DNA of 64,000 nt from positions 62,001 through 126,000 of the forward strand of contig JASGCK010000006.1 in the NCBI GenBank assembly GCA_030054145.1, given 5' to 3'. Made by a program: the position numbers and the translations under genes. This stretch comes from Cytophagales bacterium (GTDB lineage: Bacteria > Pseudomonadota > Gammaproteobacteria > Burkholderiales > Burkholderiaceae_C). This document shows positions 1 through 7,354 of this stretch, one piece after another; position 1 is the first letter of the stretch; the number at the start of each line of letters is the position of its first letter. Below the pieces are notes generated by a model. That model did no database searches. It worked only from the letters and a program-made list of their open reading frames with translations, and had not been told where the DNA came from.

Positions 1-78
1 GGTGCGATTGTGTTTGATGGCACAACCGAAGCACTACGCGCGGATGCTTATATCCGCAAAGAGTGGCTTGAGGTTTAG
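1..78 (+). CDS. C-terminal end of an ABC-transporter ATPase (LivF-like), partial
   Basis: The first 25 codons read in frame to a TAG at 76-78 and end in KEWLEV. The tail GAIVFDGTTEALRAD followed by a residue stretch and WLEV is typical of the last strand and helix of branched-chain amino acid or urea ABC ATPases (LivF/UrtE type), which couple ATP hydrolysis to uptake at the inner membrane. Only the tail lies in the window, so no Walker motif can be checked. It converges with the Mpo1-like gene, whose stop lies 3 bp away. The assignment rests on this short tail and is moderate. Confidence 0.5.
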   Translation, partial: GAIVFDGTTEALRADAYIRKEWLEV

Positions 79-81
79 GTT

Positions 82-402
82 TTAAATCGTGATTTTGTTC
101 AGCCAAATATCTTTGTACATTACCCAGTCGCCCATAAAACTGTAGATTGGGCGTTTGAACGATGCGGGTTTGTTTTTTTCAAAGAAGAAATGGCCAATCC
201 ATGCAAAGCCATAACCTGCTAATAGTCCGTAGATGAGGAACATAGGCTGGCGTGCGACTAGCAACATGATGAGGCAACCCAGCGCTGCCGTTGATCCGAC
301 AAAGTGAAGTCGGCGGCACATTCGGTTGCTGTGCTCGGCTAAGTAAAGGGGATAGAAGCTAGCGAAGGTTGTTGCATCTTGAATTGAATTGTTGGCATTC
401 AT
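82..402 (-). CDS. Mpo1-like (DUF962) small membrane protein
   Basis: A 106-residue protein of the DUF962/Mpo1-like family. The N-terminal SFYPLYLAEHSN and RLHFVG motifs, followed by hydrophobic segments and the GHFFFEKNKPA block, are the family hallmarks. Yeast Mpo1 is a dioxygenase acting on 2-hydroxy fatty acids; the bacterial role is not established. About three membrane spans are expected, with conserved His residues (in LAEH, RLHF and IGHF) as possible metal ligands. The ATG at 400-402 is preferred over an upstream TTG at 420 because the shorter protein matches the family start. It follows ychF on the same strand with a gap of about 20 bp, so co-transcription is likely. Confidence 0.8.
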   Translation of the reverse strand: MNANNSIQDATTFASFYPLYLAEHSNRMCRRLHFVGSTAALGCLIMLLVARQPMFLIYGLLAGYGFAWIGHFFFEKNKPASFKRPIYSFMGDWVMYKDIWLNKITI

Positions 403-422
403 AGAACCGCTTTCGGACAAAT

Positions 423-1514
423 TTAGACGTTGAACAAGAAGTTCATGACATCGCCGTCTTTGACGATGTAATCTTTTCCCTCTGCACGCATTTTGCCAGC
501 TTCTTTTGCGCCTTGCTCGCCCTTGTAGGTCATGAAGTCTTCAAAGGCAATCGTTTGCGCCCGAATATAACCACGCTCAAAATCGGTGTGAATCACGCCT
601 GCTGCTTGCGGTCCTGTAGCGCCCACGGGGACTGTCCACGCACGTACTTCTTTGACCCCAGCGGTAAAGTAAGTTTGTAATCCCAGTAAGGTAAAGGCTG
701 CGCGAATGAGTCGATCAAGTCCTGGCTCGGTCATGCCCATATCACCTAAAAATACCTGCTTGTCTTCATCGGATAGCTCCGCGATCTCAGCTTCAATCGC
801 TGCACAGATGGCAACGACGGGCGCTTTTTGTTTGGCAGCGTAATCTTTGAGTTTGTCCAGCAGCGGATTGTTGGTAAAGCCTGTATCACTGACGTTGCCA
901 ACAAACATGGCTGGCTTGGCTGTAATGAGGCACAAGGGTTTGAGAAGCAGTAATTCGTCTTCGCTAAGCCCCATGGCGCGGACAGGTTTTGCTTCGTTTA
1001 ATTGGGGCGTGATGCGCTCTAAAAGCGAGACCATTTTGGCGGCCTCTTTATCGCCAGCGCGTGCAAGTTTTTGAAAGCGATGCAGCGCTTTTTCAACAAC
1101 GCCTAAGTCTGCCAGCGCAAGCTCGGTGTTAATGACTTCGATGTCGGAGATGGGGTCAACCTTGCCTGCTACGTGAACGATGTTGTCGTCTTCAAAACAG
1201 CGCACCACGTTGACGATGGCATCGGTCTCGCGGATGTGGGCGAGGAACTTGTTGCCAAGGCCTTCGCCAGTGCTGGCGCCTGCGACCAAGCCTGCAATGT
1301 CCACAAACTCAACAATGGCTGGCACGATGCGCTCGGGCGTGATGATTTGCGCCAATTGCTGTAGTCGTGGGTCTGGCAATTCGACGATGCCAACATTGGG
1401 CTCAATCGTGCAAAACGGATAATTTTCTGCGGCGATTCCAGATTTGGTCAGGGCATTAAAGAGGGTAGATTTGCCGACGTTAGGCAGGCCGACGATGCCG
1501 CATTTCAAACTCAT
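423..1514 (-). CDS. ychF: Redox-regulated ATPase/GTPase YchF (Obg-related)
   Basis: A 363-residue protein of normal YchF length. The P-loop GLPNVGKST lies at residues 9-17, VDIAGLV is the G3 region, and the C-terminal TGS-like domain contains the [19 protein letters not shown] block. YchF/OLA1 proteins bind ATP rather than GTP, associate with ribosomes and negatively modulate oxidative-stress responses. The ATG is at 1512-1514, just 20 bp downstream of rimM on the same strand. In most betaproteobacteria trmD and rplS follow rimM; here ychF takes that place. The family assignment is very secure. Confidence 0.97.
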   Translation of the reverse strand: MSLKCGIVGLPNVGKSTLFNALTKSGIAAENYPFCTIEPNVGIVELPDPRLQQLAQIITPERIVPAIVEFVDIAGLVAGASTGEGLGNKFLAHIRETDAIVNVVRCFEDDNIVHVAGKVDPISDIEVINTELALADLGVVEKALHRFQKLARAGDKEAAKMVSLLERITPQLNEAKPVRAMGLSEDELLLLKPLCLITAKPAMFVGNVSDTGFTNNPLLDKLKDYAAKQKAPVVAICAAIEAEIAELSDEDKQVFLGDMGMTEPGLDRLIRAAFTLLGLQTYFTAGVKEVRAWTVPVGATGPQAAGVIHTDFERGYIRAQTIAFEDFMTYKGEQGAKEAGKMRAEGKDYIVKDGDVMNFLFNV

Positions 1515-1534
1515 AAGAACAACTTTCTATTGCT

Positions 1535-2098
1535 TCAATCTAAATAATCCGCTTGCCAATCAACGCGGATGGTTTGGGTGACGTGATCGACAGAGTCGAT
1601 ATAAACGCTCACAAAAGGGATCATGATTTTGCCAAGAATCAGCACGGTGTTGGCTCCCGTTGAGTGCAAATCATCGACTGTGCCAAGTAGAACACCTTCA
1701 CGATTGATGACGCTGTGACCCAGCAAATCGACCCAATAAAACTCGTCTTGAGCGGGCGTTGGAAAGCTGGAGCGCGGGATGAAGATGCGAGCCCCTTTGA
1801 GCGACTCTGCTGCCGTGCGGTCAGCCACATCGACAGAGGCGGCGACCACGCCGCTAGAGTGTTCTTTGGCCTCAAGAACTTTGAGCAGCACGGTTCCCGT
1901 GAACGCTTCAAAATTGATACGAACGCCAGCACGCGGCTCGGGCACTTGCAAATACCAACGCTTAGACGAAAAAAACGCTTGGGGGTCATTGTTAAACGCA
2001 TGGATTTTCATCCAACCTTTAACGCCCCAAGCGTCTCCTATTCGCCCAACTTCGATGGCATCTTGCGGCAGCGTTGCCGCATCCAGCATCAAAGGCAT
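1535..2098 (-). CDS. rimM: 16S rRNA processing protein RimM
   Basis: A 187-residue RimM, the 30S subunit maturation factor that binds ribosomal protein S19 during assembly of the 30S head. The N-terminal VGRIGDAWGVKGWMKI motif begins the RimM beta-barrel domain. The PRC-barrel-like C-terminal half includes EFYWVDLLGHSVIN and the conserved IPFV segment near residue 165. The ATG at 2096-2098 lies 9 bp after the rpsP stop, the usual rpsP-rimM pairing. The expected downstream trmD and rplS are not in the window. Confidence 0.96.
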   Translation of the reverse strand: MPLMLDAATLPQDAIEVGRIGDAWGVKGWMKIHAFNNDPQAFFSSKRWYLQVPEPRAGVRINFEAFTGTVLLKVLEAKEHSSGVVAASVDVADRTAAESLKGARIFIPRSSFPTPAQDEFYWVDLLGHSVINREGVLLGTVDDLHSTGANTVLILGKIMIPFVSVYIDSVDHVTQTIRVDWQADYLD

Positions 2099-2107
2099 GG
2101 GACTTAA

Positions 2108-2359
2108 TTACGCCGCTTTAGCAGCAGTTTGCTTCACTAAACGCTCAACCGTTGGCGAGACTTGCGCGCCAACGCCGCGCCAATAAGTCAAACGCTCGGT
2201 GTTAATGCGTGTGCCTTCTTCGGTCGCGATAGCGCTTGGGTTATGAAAACCTAGGCGCTCGATGAAGCGACCATCACGGCGCTCGCGCTTGTCAGCAACG
2301 ACGATGTTGAAGAAAGGGCGACCTTTAGAACCGCCGCGAGAGAGTCGAATGACGACCAT
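2108..2359 (-). CDS. rpsP: 30S ribosomal protein S16
   Basis: An 83-residue S16 that begins [17 protein letters not shown] and contains the conserved [14 protein letters not shown] and [10 protein letters not shown] motifs. S16 binds 16S rRNA in the 5' and central domains and is needed for 30S assembly. The open frame extends 53 codons further upstream, but the ATG at 2357-2359 gives the universal S16 N-terminus and has the purine-rich AAGGAATT just ahead of it. It is first in a rpsP-rimM-ychF string. Confidence 0.98.
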   Translation of the reverse strand: MVVIRLSRGGSKGRPFFNIVVADKRERRDGRFIERLGFHNPSAIATEEGTRINTERLTYWRGVGAQVSPTVERLVKQTAAKAA

Positions 2360-2520
2360 AATGAATTCCTTGGAAAATTGAGCCCTAGATAAAAAATCTG
2401 TGATGAAAAAATCTAGGACGGTCAGGGTGGATAATTCTTTGCAACGACTGAGACACACGACATAGCCACCCGGCCAGCGATACGCTGCAAAGCCTCGCAT
2501 TATAACTTGCACAACCATCT

Positions 2521-3054
2521 ATGATACGCATTCGCCCAAGCACCGCCGAAGATATGCCCGCGATCACGGCAATTTATGCCCATTTTGTGCTGCACAGCAC
2601 GGCTACTTTTGAAACTGAAGTTCCCAGCGAACAAGAGATGGCAACGCGCAGGCAAGATGTGCTGACAAAGGGTTTGCCGTATTTGGTCATCACGCAAGGT
2701 CATGCGGGGACGCAAAAGGTCATGGGCTTTGCTTATGCCAATTGGTTTAAGCCACGTGCCGCCTATCGTTTTTCGGCGGAGAACTCTATTTATCTACACC
2801 ATGATGCGACAGGAAAAGGACTGGGTAAATTATTGTTGGCAGAGCTATTGACGCAGTTAGAACGAATCGGTATCCGCAAAGTGATGGCGGTGATTGGTGG
2901 AAGCGAAAACCTTGCGTCCATTGGGCTGCACCGTGCGCTGGGGTTTACGCGTGCAGGACTCATAGAGGGCGCAGGCTGGAAGCAAGATCGCTGGCTCGAT
3001 TTAGTCTTGATGCAGCGCGTGCTGGGCGTAGGCGCTAGTCAGCCGCCTGTTTAG
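2521..3054 (+). CDS. GNAT-family N-acetyltransferase (phosphinothricin acetyltransferase type)
   Basis: A 177-residue single GNAT domain. The start [19 protein letters not shown] and the acetyl-CoA-binding stretch around [13 protein letters not shown] (near residue 100, R/Q-x-x-G-x-G/A-like) identify the fold. The internal [12 protein letters not shown] and the late [21 protein letters not shown] are typical of the Pat/YncA subgroup, which acetylates amino groups of small molecules such as methionine sulfoximine or phosphinothricin. The exact substrate cannot be told from sequence. It is divergent from rpsP and overlaps the folD stop by 4 bp tail to tail. Confidence 0.88.
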   Translation: MIRIRPSTAEDMPAITAIYAHFVLHSTATFETEVPSEQEMATRRQDVLTKGLPYLVITQGHAGTQKVMGFAYANWFKPRAAYRFSAENSIYLHHDATGKGLGKLLLAELLTQLERIGIRKVMAVIGGSENLASIGLHRALGFTRAGLIEGAGWKQDRWLDLVLMQRVLGVGASQPPV

Positions 3055-3917
3055 GGCGAGCGGATTGAATCGGCGTATGAATCAGTAGCCTTGAGCGTAT
3101 TGACCAAGAGCATCGCCCGCGTCATCGGCCCCACGCCACCTGGCACGGGCGTGATGTAACCCGCTACCTCGCGCACAGCTGCAAAATCCACATCGCCGCA
3201 CAGCTTGCCTGCCGCATTGCGATTCATACCCACGTCGATGACAACTGCGCCCGCTTTGACCATATCTTTGGTGACGACATTTGGTTTGCCAACGGCGGCA
3301 ACGATGACATCAGCGGTTAGACAAATTTCTTTGAGATTCGTGGTGGCGCTGTGGCAAATCGTGACGGTTGCGCTTTGGTTGAGCAGCATTTGCGCCATCG
3401 GTTTACCGACGATGTTGCTGCGTCCAATAACCACCGCGTGTTTGCCACGCAGATTCATGCCGATGCTCTCAATCATCTTCATCGCGCCATGCGGCGTGCA
3501 AGGCCAAAAGCCCGCAAGCCCCGTGGCTAGGGCTCCCGCGTTGACGACGTGAAAGCCATCTACATCTTTGGCAGGATTAATTGCGGCAATGACCTTTTGA
3601 CTATCAATATGTTTAGGCAGGGGCATTTGTACCAAGATGCCGTGGATGCTGGGGTCGTTGTTGAGCGCTGCGACTTTGGCAAGCAAGGCGGCCTCCGATG
3701 TATCGGCTGCCATGCGTTCTAAAACCGAGTGGATGCCGACTTGCTCGCTGTCTTTGACTTTGTGACTCACATAGACCTGACTAGCAGGATCGTCGCCAAC
3801 CAGCACGACAGCAAGGCCAGGAGAGATTCCGCGTACTTTGAGCGCTGTCACTTTGGCAGTGACTTCGGTTTTGATGTGTGCGGCAAGGGCATTGCCGTCG
3901 ATGAGTTGTGCTGTCAT
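3051..3917 (-). CDS. folD: Bifunctional methylenetetrahydrofolate dehydrogenase/cyclohydrolase
   Basis: A 288-residue FolD, of standard length. It interconverts 5,10-methylene-, methenyl- and 10-formyl-tetrahydrofolate in the cytoplasm using NADP. Family signatures seen are [21 protein letters not shown] (active-site Lys in the YVxxK motif near residue 54), the GILVQMPLP segment, KDVDGFH, and the Rossmann motif [29 protein letters not shown] closes the protein. The gene stands alone, convergent with the GNAT gene, and is preceded by a short dispersed hairpin repeat at 3936-3961. Confidence 0.97.
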   Translation of the reverse strand: MTAQLIDGNALAAHIKTEVTAKVTALKVRGISPGLAVVLVGDDPASQVYVSHKVKDSEQVGIHSVLERMAADTSEAALLAKVAALNNDPSIHGILVQMPLPKHIDSQKVIAAINPAKDVDGFHVVNAGALATGLAGFWPCTPHGAMKMIESIGMNLRGKHAVVIGRSNIVGKPMAQMLLNQSATVTICHSATTNLKEICLTADVIVAAVGKPNVVTKDMVKAGAVVIDVGMNRNAAGKLCGDVDFAAVREVAGYITPVPGGVGPMTRAMLLVNTLKATDSYADSIRSP

Positions 3918-3935
3918 AAAGAGTAAAGAGAACTG

Positions 3936-3961
3936 GCTTCCCGCCTACGCGGGAATGACGG
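3936..3961. repeat. Short dispersed hairpin repeat, CCCGC/GCGGG family, copy 1
   Basis: The segment contains TTCCCGCCTACGCGGGAATG, which folds into a stem CCCGC/GCGGG with TTCCCGC...GCGGGAA arms and a short loop. Closely similar copies lie at 12137-12161, 47883-47907 and 62437-62462. This one fills the gap between the response-regulator stop and the folD start, so it could act as a weak terminator or RNA-stability hairpin. Confidence 0.8.
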
Positions 3962-3966
3962 AGGGG

Positions 3967-4578
3967 TTAATTTTTGAGCGCGATTTTGAGGAGATCAGCA
4001 ACCGTGTTGGCGCTGAGTTTTTCCATGATGTTGGCGCGGTGCGCCTCGACGGTTTTGATGCTGATGCCCAGGTCATCCGCGATTTGCTTGTTAAGCCGTC
4101 CCGCCACAATGCGCTCTAAAACTTGTGCCTCGCGAGAGGTGAGTTTGCCAAGCAGGGCATCGCGGCTGGCGCTGGCTTGCGCGGAGGCAAATGAAATTTT
4201 TGCATGATCAAGCATTCGGTCAATCAGCGCAACTAAGGCGGTTTCATCAAACGGTTTTTGAATGAAATCCATCGCACCTTTTTTCATGGAGTTCACCGCC
4301 ATCGGAACGTCGCCGTGTCCTGTGATAAAGACAATTGGCAAAGGCGAACTCAACTCAATCAGACGATCTTGCAGCTCTAGCCCAGACATACCCGTCATGC
4401 GGATATCGACCACCAAACAAGCCACCTCGCGGGAGTCGTAGCGTGCCAAGAAGTTTTCAGCGGAGTCGTAGCAGCGAACGCGGTAGTCTTTGCCCTCTAG
4501 CAGCCACTGCAAAGAGTCGCGCACCGCCTCATCATCATCAACAACAAATATCGTGCCTTTTTTCGGAATCAAACTCAT
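3967..4578 (-). CDS. FixJ/NarL-type two-component response regulator
   Basis: A 203-residue regulator. The receiver domain (residues 8-120) has the acidic pocket VVDDDE at 12-17, the phospho-acceptor Asp58 in LVVDIRMTG, Thr in FITGHG and Lys in IQKPF. A LuxR-type helix-turn-helix (about 140-200) contains LTSREAQVLERIVAGRLNKQIA and ISIKTVEAHRANIM. The FITGHGDVPMAV and KKGAMDFIQKPF motifs are characteristic of the FixJ/TtrR/DctR group. It lies 35 bp downstream of the histidine kinase on the same strand, so it is almost certainly that kinase's partner. Target genes are unknown; the divergent aceE operon is a possibility suggested only by position. Confidence 0.93.
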   Translation of the reverse strand: MSLIPKKGTIFVVDDDEAVRDSLQWLLEGKDYRVRCYDSAENFLARYDSREVACLVVDIRMTGMSGLELQDRLIELSSPLPIVFITGHGDVPMAVNSMKKGAMDFIQKPFDETALVALIDRMLDHAKISFASAQASASRDALLGKLTSREAQVLERIVAGRLNKQIADDLGISIKTVEAHRANIMEKLSANTVADLLKIALKN

Positions 4579-4613
4579 GGTGCAGCCTTATGCAGGAATC
4601 GTAATTAGGAAGC

Positions 4614-7220
4614 TTAGTCAGGAAGATCGGACGCTGCTTGTGGTTGCGTTTCAAGCGGTAGCCAAAAACTAAACCGACAGCCTGTAATACTCCTGTCGTT
4701 TAACTTTCCATTGTAGAGGTTCTCGGCGGTTAAACGACCTTGGTGTGATTCGATGATGGAGCGGCATAAATTCAGGCCAATACCCATGCCATCGGATTTT
4801 GTACTAAAAAATGCATCGAATATTCTTGCCAAAACTTCGGGTGGCACGCCAGGTCCCGTATCTTCGACGGTGCATTCAATGCCATCGAGAGGTTGCTCGG
4901 CGCTCATCTGCATGGCCCTACGTTTGACGCGTACCTGAATGACGCGCTTTGCCATATCCTTGGGCGAGTACTGTCCCCCGCTATCAATCGACTCAGCGGC
5001 GTTTTTAATTAAGTTAACAACGACCTGTTCAATCAAAATGGGATCAACATAAATGCTTGGCAAATCGGGGGCCGTGTGATGCGTGAGTTGCACGCGGCGG
5101 CGCTGCACCTCAATGCCCACCAGATCAATAGCCTCAGAGACCATCAGCCCTACATCGCTCTTGACACGGTTTGGCGCACTGCGCGTGACAAAGCTGCGAA
5201 TGCGCTGGATGATGTGTCCCGCACGCTGCGCTTGTCTTGCGGTCTTTTCAATTGTGAGAAGCAGCTCCTCATTGCTGATTTGGTTATTGTGAATGCGGCT
5301 CACAATGCCGTTGCAATAATTCGTAATGGCCGCAAGGGGTTGATTCAATTCATGCGCCACGCTAGAGGCCATCTCGCCCATCGTGATCAAGCGACTGGAC
5401 GCTTGCGCACGCGCAGCTTGCTCGGCGGCAAATGCTTCGGCGTGATGCTTGGCGGTAAAGTCGTTTGCAATCACCATTTGCGCTAAATGTCCATCTACCC
5501 AATTCAGGTAACGAACCCGAACATCCAACCAGCGCTCGGGCTTGTGCGTGGTGGCAGGTAAATAAATCTCTTTGCTTTCACTAGGCGCATCTTCAATATC
5601 CCCCAACGGCAAGCCTGCAAATGCGTCAACGTCTTCGATGGTATTGCCCTCAGTCGGTGCGGCCAGCATGGCAGCCACAAAATCGGGTTGATCCTGCGCA
5701 TCGTCTCCAAACCATTGACGGTAAGTTTTATTGGCAAACAGCAGACGTTTGCTACCTAAAGTGGATACAGAAATCGACGCATCTAAGCCCTCCAAGATGG
5801 TGATAAAGCGCTCATAAGACGACTCCAGCTCTTCCCGAATACGTTTGGGCTCGGTGATGTCGGTCATGGATGCCATCCATCCTGTTTGCTTGCCGCGTGC
5901 ATCCACTAGCGGCGAGACATACATACGGGCGGTAAAGCGTTTGCCATCGCGCCGAAGCACTTGCATTTCAACGCCGCCAGGGCTGCTATTGCCGCTGAGC
6001 TCTTGCTTTAAGGTGAGTTCTAATTTCTTCGTGTCTTCGGCAGGCCAATAAACATAAGGCGGCAAGCAACCCACCAGATCGGATTCGTGCCACTGTGTCA
6101 TCTGGCAAAAGGCGGCGTTCACATAAGTAATGCGTCCCTCCATATCCAGCGCGCGCATCCCTGTGGGCATCGAGTTCTCCATAGCGCGGCGAAAGTTTGT
6201 CTCGGCTAGTAGCGCATCTTGCGTGTGAAGTCGCCTGCGCGTGTGCTGCCAATTAGCGATCAGCATCCAAATGGTGAGCAAACTCAGCGCCGCAACCAAA
6301 AGGCGCAGAGCCGAACCGATAAATCCCTGCGACGTTCGATAGCCACGCAAAATCAGTTGCAATGCTGCATCACCTTCAATGGGCGTGCGCTCGCTATTGT
6401 TTAACTCAAAGTCGGCAACGTATTGATGCTGTTCGTTGAGTCCAGTGAGCCACGACAGCGATCCCTCTGCGAGCGAAGCTTTGGGTGACAAAACACCCGC
6501 CAATCTTTGATGTGAGTGATCGGTAAAAGCGATGCTATATTTTTTACTGATGTCGATGGAGATGCCATGCTGCAAAAGGCCCTCAAGCGATAACTCCGCA
6601 ATTAATACGCCTTGAAAGCGATTGCCCGACCCCAGAATGGGAACTTGTAATTGAATTAACCCGCGCCCATCGGGGCTGAAGTAGGGGGCGGAGTAAAGCG
6701 GTAATTTTTGTTGCCGGATTTGTTCGTATAAAGCAGCAGCATCGCTCTCAGGATTCAATTCGGTGTAGCGCGTCCAATGCATGGTGTACGCACCCGTAGT
6801 TAAATAGGCGGAGCGGATGTGGCGCAGGTTATTCACCCAAACAACCGCCAAGAGTTCGGGTGTCGTGCTGACCAAGGTTTCGGACTGATTTAAAAATTCG
6901 GACGTATCAATGAGACCTCGGCCAATGTCTTTGGCCACTTGCAAGACTTGTTCTTTGCGGTCTTGCAAACGATCGCGCAGTTGGATTTGGCTGTAGTCAA
7001 GGTCTCGCTTAAGGTTGTCGCGCTCGCGGTCAGCCTCTTCAATGCGCAAATAACCAATGGTTAAAAACAGCGCCAGTAAAAACAAGAGCACCGTCACAAT
7101 CGGCGCAATCATGGCGTAGCGGTCTTGCCGCACGGGCGATTGCCGCCGCCACCATGCACGCCACTGCGGTCGCCACTGCGGTCGCAACTGCTCCATTGCA
7201 AATGTTTTTTTACTAGACAT
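4614..7220 (-). CDS. Membrane PAS-domain sensor histidine kinase
   Basis: About 868 residues. A transmembrane helix lies near residues 37-58, followed by a periplasmic region of roughly 260 residues and a second helix near 315-340. Two PAS-type regions follow, the first holding ITYVNAAFCQMTQWHESDL. The kinase core has the H-box VAHELNQPLAAITNY (His near residue 622), an N-box VVNLIKNAAES, and ATP-lid motifs VEDTGPGVPP and GMGIGLNLC. The HELNQP box and paired FixJ-type regulator place it with FixL/DctB-like kinases. The ATG at 7218-7220 is chosen; a GTG at 7262 and an ATG at 7196 are alternatives, and none has a clear Shine-Dalgarno sequence. The signal sensed cannot be inferred. Confidence 0.9.
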   Translation of the reverse strand: MSSKKTFAMEQLRPQWRPQWRAWWRRQSPVRQDRYAMIAPIVTVLLFLLALFLTIGYLRIEEADRERDNLKRDLDYSQIQLRDRLQDRKEQVLQVAKDIGRGLIDTSEFLNQSETLVSTTPELLAVVWVNNLRHIRSAYLTTGAYTMHWTRYTELNPESDAAALYEQIRQQKLPLYSAPYFSPDGRGLIQLQVPILGSGNRFQGVLIAELSLEGLLQHGISIDISKKYSIAFTDHSHQRLAGVLSPKASLAEGSLSWLTGLNEQHQYVADFELNNSERTPIEGDAALQLILRGYRTSQGFIGSALRLLVAALSLLTIWMLIANWQHTRRRLHTQDALLAETNFRRAMENSMPTGMRALDMEGRITYVNAAFCQMTQWHESDLVGCLPPYVYWPAEDTKKLELTLKQELSGNSSPGGVEMQVLRRDGKRFTARMYVSPLVDARGKQTGWMASMTDITEPKRIREELESSYERFITILEGLDASISVSTLGSKRLLFANKTYRQWFGDDAQDQPDFVAAMLAAPTEGNTIEDVDAFAGLPLGDIEDAPSESKEIYLPATTHKPERWLDVRVRYLNWVDGHLAQMVIANDFTAKHHAEAFAAEQAARAQASSRLITMGEMASSVAHELNQPLAAITNYCNGIVSRIHNNQISNEELLLTIEKTARQAQRAGHIIQRIRSFVTRSAPNRVKSDVGLMVSEAIDLVGIEVQRRRVQLTHHTAPDLPSIYVDPILIEQVVVNLIKNAAESIDSGGQYSPKDMAKRVIQVRVKRRAMQMSAEQPLDGIECTVEDTGPGVPPEVLARIFDAFFSTKSDGMGIGLNLCRSIIESHQGRLTAENLYNGKLNDRSITGCRFSFWLPLETQPQAASDLPD

Positions 7221-7266
7221 GGGAGGGGAGTTTAAGGTGTCGCGGTTTTGAGAACGATACACTCAA

Positions 7267-7279
7267 TTCACAATGTGAA
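7267..7279. promoter_or_regulatory. Perfect 13-bp palindrome between the kinase gene and aceE
   Basis: TTCACAATGTGAA is a perfect palindrome around a central A. It lies in the only intergenic space shared by the divergently transcribed histidine kinase (ATG at 7220) and aceE (ATG at 7355). A dimeric regulator could bind here. No regulator is identified and the site is a candidate only. Confidence 0.35.
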
Positions 7280-7354
7280 ATAAAAATTTGCAATATGGTC
7301 ATCGAATGCTGTATGGCATACTTGATTCTTCAATTATGAGAGGAGCATTTCAGC

